A stretch of 64,000 nucleotides of DNA from NCBI GenBank assembly GCA_021324445.1, contig JAJPJC010000050.1:25987-89986 (forward strand), in the 5' to 3' direction. Position numbers and translations under genes: made by a program. Below, piece by piece: positions 25,755-34,884 of the stretch. The notes beneath the pieces were generated by a model. The model saw only the letters and a list, made by a program, of their open reading frames with translations, was not told the origin of the DNA and did not search any database. The DNA is from Isosphaeraceae bacterium (GTDB lineage: Bacteria > Planctomycetota > Planctomycetia > Isosphaerales > Isosphaeraceae). Position 1 is the stretch's first letter. Each line of letters begins with the position of its first letter.

Positions 25755-27491
25755 TACCTGGCTGCCCGCCACTGCCTCGCGGCTGCGCTGCTGGTGGTCC
25801 TCGGCGGCGCGCTGCTGGTGGCCTGGGACTGGCTCGTCGCGTGGGACCCGCTGGCCCTGCTGCGGCGGGCGACCATCGGCGTCCTGGGCACCCTCTTGCC
25901 GGCCTACCCGGCCGTCCTGTCAGCGGCCGTCGTGGGGGTGGTGATCTCGGGATGGATGACCTGGCGAGCCGGTCGGGCCGTCGCCTCCAGTCCCGCCGGG
26001 CGAATCCCGCGGCCGTCGCGCGCGACCGCCGCGCGGGGCCTGCTCCTGTGCGTCTCAACCATCCTGGGGCTGGGCCTGGCCGAGGCGGGCGCCGCCGCCT
26101 GGCTGGGTTGGATCCATCGCCTGCCGGACTGGACGACCCGATTCGCCACCACGGCCGGCCCGGGAGAGGAAATCTTGCTCGTGGTCATCGGCGGCTCGAG
26201 CGCCCTGGGAGTCCCTTACGAGGGGTGGCTCTCCATCGGCACCATCGTCGGCAGAGAGCTGGGCCGGGCGGTCCCAGCGCGTCGGGTCCGCGTCGAGGTC
26301 CTGGCCGAGAAAGGGGCGACCCTGGAAGCCATGCACCAGAAGCTCGCCGGGCTGTCCCGCCGGCCCGACGTGCTGATCGTCTACTCCGGGCACAACGAGT
26401 TCGTCACGCGGTTCTCCTGGCTGCACCGGGCGGCCTATTACCCCGATGAGCCTTCGCCCAGCCGCCATTGGGACACGCTCCAGCGCCTGGCCCGCGCCTC
26501 ACCCTTGTTCCGGCTGGTCCAGGAGAACCTGGAGAAGCAGCGGGTGGGGCTGATCCCGACGCGGTTGTTGGGTCCCCGGGAGACGCTCGTCGGCCGCCCG
26601 GTCTGCACGGTCGAGGAGTCGGCGGCCATCGTGGCCGACTTCCACCGCCGGCTGGCCGCGATCGTCGCCGACTGCCAGCGGATCGGCTGCCTGCCCATCC
26701 TGATCATCCCCCCGGGAAATGACACCTGGGACCCAAACCAATCCTACGCGGCGGCCACGACCCGGCGCGAGGAGCGCGAGGCCCTGTTCCGGCGCCTGAC
26801 GGCGGCGCGCGCCCGCGCGGCCAGCGACGCGGCCGGCGCCGTCGCGGCCTACCAGCAGATCCTCGCCGAGCAGCCGACCCTGGCCGAGGCCCATCATCGT
26901 CTGGCGCGGCTGCTCGAGGCCGCCGGATCGTTCGCCGAGGCCCGCCGCCACTACCTCCTGGCCCGCGATCACGACGGCCTGCCGATGCGGTGCATCACGC
27001 CGCTGGAAGCCGCCTACCGCGCCGTGGCGCGGCAGGCCCCGCAGGCGGTGCTGGTCGATGGCCCGGCGATCCTGAGCGACCGGTCGCGGCATGGGATCCT
27101 CGACGAGCGCTTCTTCCACGACAACGTCCACCCAACCCTGGCCGCCCAGGTCGCCCTGGCCGAAGCCGTGCTGGGCCAGCTCAAGGCCCGCGGGGCCTTC
27201 GGCTGGCCGGAGTCGACCCCCGCGCCGACGCTTGACCCGCACCGCCTCGCCGACGAGTTCGGCATCGATGCCACCGCCTGGGCCACTGTCTGCCAGCGTA
27301 CCGGTGACCAGCTCAACCTGATCGCGTACGTCCCGTACGATCCCGCCGCGCGAATCCGGCTCCGCGATCGTTACACCATCGCCGCCCAGCGGATTCGCGC
27401 CGGCGCTCGACCGCAAGACGTCGGCATCCCCGGAGTCGGACCCGATCCGCCGGAGTCCGGCATGGTTTCTGCAAAAGCGCATTCCGAGTAA
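25668..27491 (+). CDS. Membrane-anchored SGNH-hydrolase-like protein with TPR insert (paralogue 1)
   Basis: The protein has about 607 residues; three hydrophobic N-terminal segments anchor it. The SGNH-type fold follows: LVVIGGSSALGVPY (block I, Ser), VLIVYSGHNEFV (Asn in block III), LPILIIPPGND and FHDNVHPTLAAQ (His in block V). A TPR-like region (AYQQILAEQPTLAEAHHRLARLL) is inserted before the last block. This resembles O-acyl esterase or acyltransferase partners for cell-surface glycans; no substrate is known. ATG 25668 has GGAGG upstream, but it lies in a repeat and starts at 25458 or 25491 are possible. A paralogue lies at 35247-37163. Confidence 0.7.
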   Translation: MRASRKAEGGRVRAEQGFRIPPSAFGLPPYLAARHCLAAALLVVLGGALLVAWDWLVAWDPLALLRRATIGVLGTLLPAYPAVLSAAVVGVVISGWMTWRAGRAVASSPAGRIPRPSRATAARGLLLCVSTILGLGLAEAGAAAWLGWIHRLPDWTTRFATTAGPGEEILLVVIGGSSALGVPYEGWLSIGTIVGRELGRAVPARRVRVEVLAEKGATLEAMHQKLAGLSRRPDVLIVYSGHNEFVTRFSWLHRAAYYPDEPSPSRHWDTLQRLARASPLFRLVQENLEKQRVGLIPTRLLGPRETLVGRPVCTVEESAAIVADFHRRLAAIVADCQRIGCLPILIIPPGNDTWDPNQSYAAATTRREEREALFRRLTAARARAASDAAGAVAAYQQILAEQPTLAEAHHRLARLLEAAGSFAEARRHYLLARDHDGLPMRCITPLEAAYRAVARQAPQAVLVDGPAILSDRSRHGILDERFFHDNVHPTLAAQVALAEAVLGQLKARGAFGWPESTPAPTLDPHRLADEFGIDATAWATVCQRTGDQLNLIAYVPYDPAARIRLRDRYTIAAQRIRAGARPQDVGIPGVGPDPPESGMVSAKAHSE

Positions 27492-27537
27492 AATTGGGTA
27501 AGGTAGGATCAGAACTCGAAGCGTAGGAGTCACTCCG

Positions 27538-28686
27538 ATGAAGGTTCGGGATCGACGGAAGCTCGCCGGGTGCCTGCTGGTTGTGGGGCTTGGGGTGGGA
27601 CTGGGGGATGTCGGGTCTCGGGCCCAATCGCCCGCGACGCCGCAACCACCGGAACCGCAGGCGCCCCCGCCCCTGAATGGTCCGCTCACCGAGCTCGAGG
27701 CCCTGCCTTCGACCGAGGTGCCTCAGGCCGGGGCGAGCGAGCGGGAGTCCGCGCCGCAGGCGCGGCCCGGCGCGGCGGAGGCGTTGCCGGGGGGGACTGG
27801 CCGCGTGCATGTACCGCAGGCACCGCCGGCCCCGCTGGTCGAGCGGCCGAGCGGCGCGCGACCCGACCCGAAGGCGCAATGGATCCCGGGAAACTGGGAC
27901 TGGGATCCGTCGCGGCGCGAGTTCGTCTGGGTGGCCGGGAGCTGGCAGGTCCCGCCCGCGGGGATGGTCTGGGTCGCCGGCCGCTGGCTGCGCGACGCCG
28001 ACGGCTGGTACTTCGTCCCCGGTTCGTGGAGCCGCCCGGACCGCCTGGCCGGCGGCGCCAACCGCAACCGGCCCGCCTGGCGGACGACCGGCCCCCCCGC
28101 CGACCATCCCGATGACACGCCGGGAGCGGCCCCCAGCCCGGACTCCTTCTTCGTGCCGGGCCACTATGCGCCTTCGGGCGATCATCGGGTCTGGGTCCCG
28201 GGGGTGTGGGCGCGGTTGCAACCGGGCTGGGATTGGGTCCCCGCGCGCTGGGTCCGCCGCCCGGACGGCTGGGAGTTCCGCGAGGGCTCCTGGGTCCGCG
28301 ACCCGGCCACCGCCGTCGTGACGACCCGGCCGCGGCGGCGCTTCGCAGCCCGTCCCGGGGCGTACAGCCGGCCCTCGGTGATCATCGAGTCGGAGACCCG
28401 CGTCGCCGGTCGCGACCTCGACGCCGATCGCCCACCGCCGCCCCCGTATCCGATCACGCCCCGCGATCCCATCGCCGAAGCCGAGGCCGCCGGTCGGCCC
28501 GCCGGCTCGCGCTCGAGCACCACGGTCGTGACCGAAGTCCCGGCGGTGGTCTTCGGGCCGGTCACGGGCATGCCCTATTACGTCATTCGCCCTCCGGGCG
28601 CGTATCCGTATGGTCCCAATGGCGTGGTCGTTCCCGGTGCGGTCCCGCCGTTCGTCCGGCGCATGCTGGACCGGATCCTCCCGTGA
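27538..28686 (+). CDS. Secreted YXWGXW-type repeat protein
   Basis: The protein has 382 residues. A signal peptide (KLAGCLLVVGLGVGLGDVGS) is followed by a Pro-rich segment and then repeated aromatic motifs: WIPGNWDWD, WVAGSWQV, WVAGRWLRD, FVPGSWSR, FVPGHYAP, WVPGVWAR and WVPARWVRR. The C-terminus is Pro/Tyr-rich. YXWGXW proteins are found in cell envelopes; function is not established. It is 46 nt after the SGNH gene on the same strand and may be cotranscribed. Confidence 0.75.
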   Translation: MKVRDRRKLAGCLLVVGLGVGLGDVGSRAQSPATPQPPEPQAPPPLNGPLTELEALPSTEVPQAGASERESAPQARPGAAEALPGGTGRVHVPQAPPAPLVERPSGARPDPKAQWIPGNWDWDPSRREFVWVAGSWQVPPAGMVWVAGRWLRDADGWYFVPGSWSRPDRLAGGANRNRPAWRTTGPPADHPDDTPGAAPSPDSFFVPGHYAPSGDHRVWVPGVWARLQPGWDWVPARWVRRPDGWEFREGSWVRDPATAVVTTRPRRRFAARPGAYSRPSVIIESETRVAGRDLDADRPPPPPYPITPRDPIAEAEAAGRPAGSRSSTTVVTEVPAVVFGPVTGMPYYVIRPPGAYPYGPNGVVVPGAVPPFVRRMLDRILP

Positions 28687-28755
28687 CGGCAGCGGCTGGC
28701 TGAGCGTGGACTGACCGACCGCCAGGAGCCGGGACACCCCAAGGGGCCTGCCTGC

Positions 28756-29181
28756 TCACGAATCGATCGCCTCGGACCGGGAGAGCAACGCCAGCAACTC
28801 ACCAGGGGAAATCGGTTTGACCAGATGACCGGCGAACCCGGCCTCACGAGACCGCGTCCGGTCGGCCTCGGTGCCATAGGCGGTGACGGCAATGAGCGTG
28901 GTCGACTCCAAACCCGCTTCGGCCCGCAGCCGCCGCGCAACCTCATAGCCGTCCCAGGTCGGAAGCCCGAGATCCAGCAGTGCGAATTCCGGGCGGAACT
29001 GCGCCGCGATCTCCAGGGCAGTGCGGCCCTCGCACGCGGTCATCACCTCGAAACCGCACATCTGGAGCATGCGGGATAAGGTCAGGACGTTATCGGGATC
29101 ATCGTCCACGACGAGGAGCCGGGTCCGCTGGCGGGAGTGCTGGCGGTCCTGGCTTCGCTGAGGATCACGCTCGCGGCGCAT
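28756..29181 (-). CDS. Stand-alone response regulator receiver (CheY-like)
   Basis: The protein has 141 residues. RLLVVDDDPDNVLTLSRML gives the acidic pair, FALLDLGLPTWDGYE the phosphorylated Asp, LIAVTAYG the Thr, and GHLVKPISPGELL the Lys. There is no output domain. ATG 29181 gives a basic 24-residue leader; the frame is open to 29253. Phosphorelay partners are not in the window. Confidence 0.85.
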   Translation of the reverse strand: MRRERDPQRSQDRQHSRQRTRLLVVDDDPDNVLTLSRMLQMCGFEVMTACEGRTALEIAAQFRPEFALLDLGLPTWDGYEVARRLRAEAGLESTTLIAVTAYGTEADRTRSREAGFAGHLVKPISPGELLALLSRSEAIDS

Positions 29182-29359
29182 GCGCGGACCCCTTATCTCT
29201 CCGTTTGAACACTCTCCCTGGCCACCTGCCCGGTATTCTGCCATGACGGACAATCGTGGGAAAGGGTGTCGGGAATTTCCCGGACGCGACCTGGAATCTC
29301 GGGGCGCCCCGGCGGGCTTCCCTCATCCAGCTTCTCCCCGACTTCGGTCGTGGCGCCGT

Positions 29360-30508
29360 TCAAGCCTTCAACCACCGTTCGAACCAGGCGAAGGCCTCGG
29401 CCTGCATGGGCCGGTCGAACTTATGCGGGCCGGGATAGAACGAGCAGCGGTATCGATCGCTGGCCCCGGCCTTGGCGTAAACGTCTGCGAGCATGCGGTC
29501 AGCGCGGTGCATCTCCGGGGGCGTGAAGAGCTGATCCTCGTGATCGTTGAGGACCATCGTCGGCAGCGGGACCCGCAAACCGAGAATCTCCGGGTAATCC
29601 AGGTCGGGCGGCAGGCCCGGGATGTAGATCATCCAGGTGTGGGTATGGCACTTGTTGAGCAGGTAGTCGCGCCAGGTGGTCATCATGCCGACGCAGCAGG
29701 CGCATCGGATGCGCTGGTCCAGCCCGCCGAGATAGCACGTGCGCAGCCCGCCGCCGGAAAGGCCGGCGCAACCGACGCGGGCCGGGTCGACATCGTCACG
29801 CGCGCAGAGGTAGTCGAGCGCCCGCTGGTCCTCGGCCGTGAAGACGCCCGGCCAGGTGGTGCCGGCGCAGAAGAGGCTCTTGGCCATCTCGTCCTCGTGC
29901 TCGGAGGCGAACTTATGGTACGCCGTGATCTCGGCTTCCGACTCGGGGTTGACTTCCTTCAGGTTCTTGCGGAGGACCGGTGGCACATCGCCGACGCGGA
30001 CCCGGCGGCTGGCGAACGCGAAGGCGTCGTGCACCAGCACGGCGAAGCCCCGCTTGGCCAGCTCGTTGGCCCAGCTCACCCCGCCATAATAGCGCTGGTG
30101 GTGCTCCTTCATCATCGGATGGAGCTGGTCGCTGATCTGCGCGATCTTCCGCCAGCCGAAATACTTCCTCCCGCCATGGTCATGGAGACCCAGCACCGCG
30201 GGGAGTCGCCCGCGCGCATCGGCCGGCTTGAGGAAGACGGCTTCCGTCGGCGGCCCATACGGGAGCTGCCAGCTCAGATGCTCGACATGCAGCCCGTCGT
30301 AGATGAGCTGATGCTGGACCTGGGCCCGGGGCACCCCGCCGGTCTCCGGCTGCATCAGGCAGTCCCGGAGCCGCTGTCGCGCCTGGCGGCGCCAGGCCTC
30401 GAGGTCGCCGGCCGCGAACCGCGCCTGGCGAAACGACAACCGTGCGGGTCCTTCGCCCAGAATCCCAGCCGCCCAGGGGCCATAGGCCCCGATCATGTTG
30501 GGCTCCAT
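29360..30508 (-). CDS. Alpha/beta-hydrolase (acetyl-xylan-esterase / dienelactone-hydrolase-like)
   Basis: The protein has 382 residues from ATG 30508 (GGAGG upstream). Landmarks are LPAVLGLHDHGG (oxyanion region), AKRGFAVLVHDAFAFASR, ARVGCAGLSGGGLRTCYLGG (nucleophile Ser in GLSGG), PTMVLNDHEDQLFTP (Asp) and FYPGPHKFDRP (His). There is no signal peptide. The large planctomycete family is annotated as carbohydrate esterases, so de-acylation of sugars is likely but unproven. It is divergent from the sulfatase at 30847. Confidence 0.8.
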   Translation of the reverse strand: MEPNMIGAYGPWAAGILGEGPARLSFRQARFAAGDLEAWRRQARQRLRDCLMQPETGGVPRAQVQHQLIYDGLHVEHLSWQLPYGPPTEAVFLKPADARGRLPAVLGLHDHGGRKYFGWRKIAQISDQLHPMMKEHHQRYYGGVSWANELAKRGFAVLVHDAFAFASRRVRVGDVPPVLRKNLKEVNPESEAEITAYHKFASEHEDEMAKSLFCAGTTWPGVFTAEDQRALDYLCARDDVDPARVGCAGLSGGGLRTCYLGGLDQRIRCACCVGMMTTWRDYLLNKCHTHTWMIYIPGLPPDLDYPEILGLRVPLPTMVLNDHEDQLFTPPEMHRADRMLADVYAKAGASDRYRCSFYPGPHKFDRPMQAEAFAWFERWLKA

Positions 30509-30846
30509 CCGGCCTCCCCCCACTCATGGAGATCCCGTCGATCCCGGCCGCTTCCCACGACCCGATTCTCGGGCGTGGAATCGTCACTCGCAACCGGGAA
30601 GCCGGCCCAATCCCAGGACACCGGTCCTGACTCATCGCGTCCGCTGGAGATCCCTCGCACCCGGATCGATGAATTCCGACTAATTCAGTCGATTTAGTCT
30701 GAATTGATTGAATTGGGGGACTTGCTTGAACCGATGAACCAAGCGGAGGAAGCTGGCGGGAAGGGCGGCGGGGGCTGCGGCGGCGAGTGAGGGATCTCCG
30801 CGGCCTCAGGCGCTAGCCCGTGATTCGCGCAGACGAGGTCGGGATC
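30509..30846. promoter_or_regulatory. Divergent promoter region between esterase and sulfatase genes
   Basis: The 338-bp region holds both start regions. An AT-rich island near 30665-30720 contains an inverted repeat AATTCAG (30682-30688) and CTGAATT (30699-30705) with a 10-nt gap, a size suitable for a dimeric regulator. Role as an operator is inference. Confidence 0.4.
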
Positions 30847-32196
30847 ATGGTGACGGTGCGGGATCGAGCGATGGTGTGGGCCCTGGCGATACTCGCTGGG
30901 CTGGCGATGGTTGTGGGAGTTAGCCCGGCGCTGGCCGGGGGGAGCCCGCGGCCGCCCAACATCATCCTGATCGTGGCCGACGACCTGGGCTGGGGTGATG
31001 TGGGTTTCAACGGTCGGAGGGAGTGGGCGACCCCGAACCTCGATCGCCTGGCGCGGCAGGGGACGGTCTTGCGGCGTTGTTACGCGGCGGCGGCGGTGTG
31101 TGCGCCGAGCCGGGCGGCCTTCTTGACGGGGAGGTGCCCGATCCATACCGGGGTGCGCCGCAACGACCAGGATCTCCCGGCCGAGGAGGTGACGATCGCC
31201 GAGGTGCTCCAGTTGAAGGGCTACACCACGGCCCTCTTCGGCAAGTGGCATCATGGCAAGCCGCGCGCGGGGCGTCGGGATTATGTCCACCCCATGGATC
31301 AGGGCTTCGACGCGTTCTTCGGCTACGCCGACGCGGCCGACGCCTGGGAGAAATTCCCCGAGGCGCTCTGGGACGGGCGCCGCCGGGTGGCGGTCTCGGG
31401 ATACTTCGACGACCTGATCACCGATCGCGCCGTCGAGTTCCTGGGTGCGCGCCAGGATCGCCCGTTCTTCTTGTACCTGGCTCCCACCGCCACGCACTTC
31501 CACATCGATGCGCCGGCCGACGAAGTGGCGCGGCACCGGGGGAAGGTCCCCGAAACCAACCCCGCCCAACCGCTCAACGCGACCTACGCGGCGATGGTGA
31601 CTCGCCTGGATCGCAACGTCGGCCGCGTCGTGGAGGCGCTGGAGCGGCTCCATCGGACCGGCGAGACGCTGATCGTCTTCACGAGCGACAACGGGGCGAC
31701 CTTCGAGAGCGGCAACCAGGGGACCAGCGCCGCGCTGGACAGCAATCGGCCGTTCCGAGGTCAAAAGCGCACCCTCTGGGAGGGGGGCATCCGCGTGCCG
31801 GCCCTGGCCTGCTGGCCGGGGACGATCCCGGCCGGCGTCATCTCGGACGAGGCTGTGCAGTTAACCGACTTGCTCCCAACCTTCGCGGCCGCCGCGGGCG
31901 CAAAGCTGGATCCGTCGCGGCACCTGGACGGCGTCAACCAGCTCCCCCACTGGACCGGCCTGGCATCGGCCGTGGAACGCACCCTGTTCTGGGAGTGGGA
32001 CAGCGAGGGGACTCGGCAGCTTGCCGCGATGCGCGGCCGGCATAAGCTGGTCATCACCGCAGGCGGCAAGCCCGAGCTCTACGACATCGTGGGCGACCCC
32101 GCCGAGCGCCGCGACCTCTCCGCCCAGTATCCGGACTTGACCCGGCAGTTGCGCACCGAACTCCACGCCTGGTTCCAGTCCGCAACCCCCCGGTGA
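30847..32196 (+). CDS. Secreted Cys-type sulfatase
   Basis: The protein has 449 residues. A signal peptide (VWALAILAGLAMVVGVSPALAG) is followed by the metal site IILIVADDLGWGD and the formylglycine motif VCAPSRAAFLTGR, whose Cys is the expected residue for FGE-type maturation. Other landmarks are TALFGKWHHGK, PFFLYLAPTATHFH, VFTSDNGATFESGN and LYDIVGDPAERRDL. It removes sulfate esters, probably from polysaccharides. ATG 30847 was chosen; the frame is open to 30820. The only FGE-like gene in the window, at 21560, is broken, so an enzyme from elsewhere must activate it. Confidence 0.88.
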   Translation: MVTVRDRAMVWALAILAGLAMVVGVSPALAGGSPRPPNIILIVADDLGWGDVGFNGRREWATPNLDRLARQGTVLRRCYAAAAVCAPSRAAFLTGRCPIHTGVRRNDQDLPAEEVTIAEVLQLKGYTTALFGKWHHGKPRAGRRDYVHPMDQGFDAFFGYADAADAWEKFPEALWDGRRRVAVSGYFDDLITDRAVEFLGARQDRPFFLYLAPTATHFHIDAPADEVARHRGKVPETNPAQPLNATYAAMVTRLDRNVGRVVEALERLHRTGETLIVFTSDNGATFESGNQGTSAALDSNRPFRGQKRTLWEGGIRVPALACWPGTIPAGVISDEAVQLTDLLPTFAAAAGAKLDPSRHLDGVNQLPHWTGLASAVERTLFWEWDSEGTRQLAAMRGRHKLVITAGGKPELYDIVGDPAERRDLSAQYPDLTRQLRTELHAWFQSATPR

Positions 32197-32281
32197 GGCA
32201 AGATTTCCGCCGTCGGTTGACTTTCGCGACAAATGAGTGCATGATGAATTCCCTGCATCCCCTATTTCGAGGAACTCGAGG

Positions 32282-32797
32282 ATGAGCGGCAGAATTCTCC
32301 CCGGTTGGGCCTGGGCTGGATTGCTCCTGAGCGTCGCGGCGGCGTCGGCCCGCGCCGGCAACGAGACGGTTCCCGCCGGTAGCGACCTGGGCCGGCTCCA
32401 GGGCAGGTGGACGGCCCAGGCCGGCCCGCGTCATGGGATCCGGGTGATCCTCGAATTTCATGGCCGGCAAGTCGATGCCGTGATCACGACGCCGAAGGGC
32501 CTCAACGTGCGAGCCCAGGGCGAGGTCCGGATCGATGAGACCACCTCTCCGCGCAGCCTCGACTGGGTCAAGTTTACCGGACCGGACCAGCAAGAATTTC
32601 CCACGATCCTCGGCATCTACAAGCTCGACCACGACGCGTTCACCGTCTGCAACGGTGGTCTGCACGGCGAGCGTCCCACGGAATTCAAGTCGGGTGAGGG
32701 CGTCTTCGCCGAGGTCGTGACCTTCCACCGATCCCAAGGCGATCGCCGCCCGAACGCTAAACTCTCCAATTCCCTTCCCCCTCCAACTGGCGAGTAA
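32282..32797 (+). CDS. Secreted TIGR03067-like planctomycete protein
   Basis: The protein has 171 residues. A signal peptide (WAWAGLLLSVAAASARAG) is followed by LGRLQGRWTAQAG and a compact beta-rich body ending in KLDHDAFTVCNGG and RPTEFKSGEG, the pattern of the TIGR03067 family that is expanded in planctomycetes. Function unknown. It follows the sulfatase by 85 nt on the same strand. ATG 32282 has GAGG upstream. Confidence 0.65.
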   Translation: MSGRILPGWAWAGLLLSVAAASARAGNETVPAGSDLGRLQGRWTAQAGPRHGIRVILEFHGRQVDAVITTPKGLNVRAQGEVRIDETTSPRSLDWVKFTGPDQQEFPTILGIYKLDHDAFTVCNGGLHGERPTEFKSGEGVFAEVVTFHRSQGDRRPNAKLSNSLPPPTGE

Positions 32798-33014
32798 CGC
32801 CATGCAGGCCCGAACGGACAGGCGCCGAACGTGAGGCAGCCGAGGGCGCCTGCTCCACCGAAGTCAGCTTGTATCCCTCCATGCCTGCATGTCGCCTTTC
32901 AGCAACAAACTGCATTATTTCGGTCGAGATAATGCTCAATAATCTTGACATCTCCGGTCGAATTGAGAAACATCGATCGGGTTCTTTGTGGGGGGGAAGG
33001 CAGCGTTGGGTTGG

Positions 33015-33197
33015 ATGGAAGACTTCGACCAATCCGACCAGGGGAGCTGGAAGCGACTGCCGGGTTGCGTGAGAGGGCGGTATTGGCTGGGGATCGCCGT
33101 GGTGGTCGGGCTGGCGACCGGCTGCCGCTCGGCGCGTGATCCCAACACCGACGTGCTGCGGATCGGTATGGACCTGGTTCGTAAACGCACGGTCTAG
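33015..33197 (+). pseudogene. Truncated lipoprotein, possible start of an ABC substrate-binding protein
   Basis: The frame has 60 residues. A hydrophobic segment ends in LATGC, a good lipobox, followed by DVLRIGMDLVRKRTV and a stop. Substrate-binding lipoproteins of sulfate or alkanesulfonate transporters commonly start mature with a short strand like LRIG. The frame ends where an inverted repeat begins at 33196, and a damaged ABC ATPase follows. It may be the stump of the transporter's binding protein; evidence is modest. Confidence 0.35.
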
Positions 33198-33269
33198 TTT
33201 TCAGTGTTCCGTGTCCAGGGTTCAGGAAATAGCCACGGATGCGAGCCGATTCACTGAACACTGAAAACT
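33196..33269. repeat. 14-bp perfect inverted repeat
   Basis: AGTTTTCAGTGTTC at 33196-33209 is perfectly complementary to 33256-33269. The spacer is 46 nt. It begins inside the stop codon of the truncated lipoprotein. Confidence 0.75.
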
Positions 33270-33342
33270 GGACACGTCCCGGCGATCCCCACCGTGGTCC
33301 CACGGGCCTGACCGCAGCGACCGTCGTGATGGCGACCCGAGG

Positions 33343-33480
33343 TTCACCGCGGAGATCGCCGAGACCGCGGAGATGGGGCCAGAGCCAGGAGGGCGGGTCG
33401 GGAGGGTCCGGGGGACTGGAGCCCGATGCGCTCTCGGTCTTTTCCTCGGCGGTCTCTGCGGTCTCTGCGGTGAATCCGAC
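33343..33480. repeat. 30-nt imperfect inverted repeat of CCGCGGAGA-like units
   Basis: The left arm (about 33343-33373) carries CACCGCGGAGA and GAGACCGCGGAG units; the right arm (about 33448-33478) is their complement with few mismatches. The two arms are about 75 nt apart. The element and its 14-bp neighbour fill the gap before the ABC ATPase gene; no gene is seen there. Confidence 0.65.
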
Positions 33481-33557
33481 CCCTCCCCCTGGGCGGTGCG
33501 ACGGGTGGTCCAAAAGGTGGTGATCGCCGAGGAGTGTCCAATACTGAGGATCCAATC

Positions 33558-34614
33558 ATGGGCATCGCGGTACGCCATCTCTCGAAGCGCTACGGGACGT
33601 TCCAGGCGGTCGACGACGTCTCGTTCGAGGTGCCGACGGGCCAGCTTGTGGCCTTGCTGGGTCCTTCCGGTTCGGGCAAGAGCACGATCTTGCGGATCAT
33701 CGCCGGGCTGGAGACGCCGGAGTTGGGCACGGTCGAGCTTGACGGGTGAGGACGCCACGGCGGTGCCGATCCAGCGCCGGGGCGTGGGGTTCGTGTTCCA
33801 GCATTACGCCTTGTTCCGCCACATGACGGTCCGGGACAACATCGCCTTCGGCTTGAAGGTGCGGAAGCTGCCCCGGGCCGAGGTCCGCGCGCGGGTGGAC
33901 GAGCTGCTGGACCTGGTGCAGCTCCGGGGCTACGCGGCGCGGTATCCCGCGCAGCTCTCGGGGGGCCAGCGCCAGCGGGTGGCGCTGGCCCGGGCGCTGG
34001 CGCCGCGGCCGAAGGTCCTGCTGCTGGACGAGCCGTTCGGGGCGCTCGACACCCAGGTCCGCGACGAGCTGCGCACCTGGCTCCGCCGCCTCCACGACGA
34101 GGTCCACGTGACCAGCCTGTTCGTCACCCACGATCAGCAGGAAGCCTTCGAGGTCGCCGACCAGGTCGTCGTGCTCAACCACGGGCGCGTCGAGCAGATG
34201 AGGCCGCCCCAGGAGTTATACGAGCACCCGGCCTCGCCGTTTGTCACCGGGTTCCTCAGCGCCGTCAACGTGCTGCGCGGCCGCAGCGCCTCCGGCCAGG
34301 CGGTGCTGGGGGCCGGCATCCACGTCCCGACCGACATCGACGAGCACGGTGTGCCGGTCGCCGTCTACGTGCGCCCTCATGACCTCGACTTGACCTACGA
34401 GCGCAACGGGACGCCCGCCTGGCCGGGCCGGGTGGTGCGCGTCCTCCCCCTGGGCGCCCTGGTCCGGCTCGACGTCGAGCTCAGCGACGGCACCGATCTG
34501 CGCGTCGAGCTCAGCCGCGACCGCTATGCCGAGCTCGAGCCGCGGATCGGCGCATCGCTCTATGTCGCGCCCAGGGACCTCAAGGTCTTTCGCGATCAAC
34601 CCCGGCCGGCGTGA
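33558..34614 (+). pseudogene. cysA: Sulfate/thiosulfate-type ABC transporter ATPase, frameshifted
   Basis: ATG 33558 opens [13 protein letters not shown] with Walker [15 protein letters not shown]. At 33748 an extra T (GACGGG-T-GAGGAC) creates a stop after VELDG; the following frame continues [20 protein letters not shown] without a gap. It includes [15 protein letters not shown], Walker [13 protein letters not shown] and [13 protein letters not shown], then a regulatory domain. The repaired protein would be about 351 residues, normal for CysA. No permease genes are nearby and the candidate binding protein upstream is a stump. A sequencing error cannot be ruled out. Confidence 0.75.
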
Positions 34615-34635
34615 CCGGCCGTTGCGAGGGAATCC

Positions 34636-34846
34636 TCCCAAATTGCAAATTCCAGATTCCAGATTCCACATTCCAAATACAAAATCGAAAATGTAAAATT
34701 GTCTTATTCCAGATTCCAGATTCCACATTCCAAATACAAAATCAAAAATGTAAAATTGTCTTATAATATATAAATTTAAATATATAATTAATATAATTTT
34801 ATATCTGGAATCTGGAATTTGGAATCTGGAATCCAGGATTCCAACC
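34636..34846. repeat. AT-rich island of direct and inverted repeats
   Basis: A unit of about 64 nt (CAGATTCCA... ATGTAAAATTGTCTTA) occurs twice, at about 34643-34706 and 34707-34763. An AT-only stretch of about 35 nt follows (34764-34801). Then 34802-34846 carries CTGGAATCTGGAATTTGGAA-type sequence, the inverse of the first arms. The composition is very unlike the surrounding GC-rich DNA. It lies between the broken cysA and a small gene. Confidence 0.85.
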
Positions 34847-34884
34847 CCGGTAGGGGCATGGGTCGCGTGAGGAGGATCGAGGTG

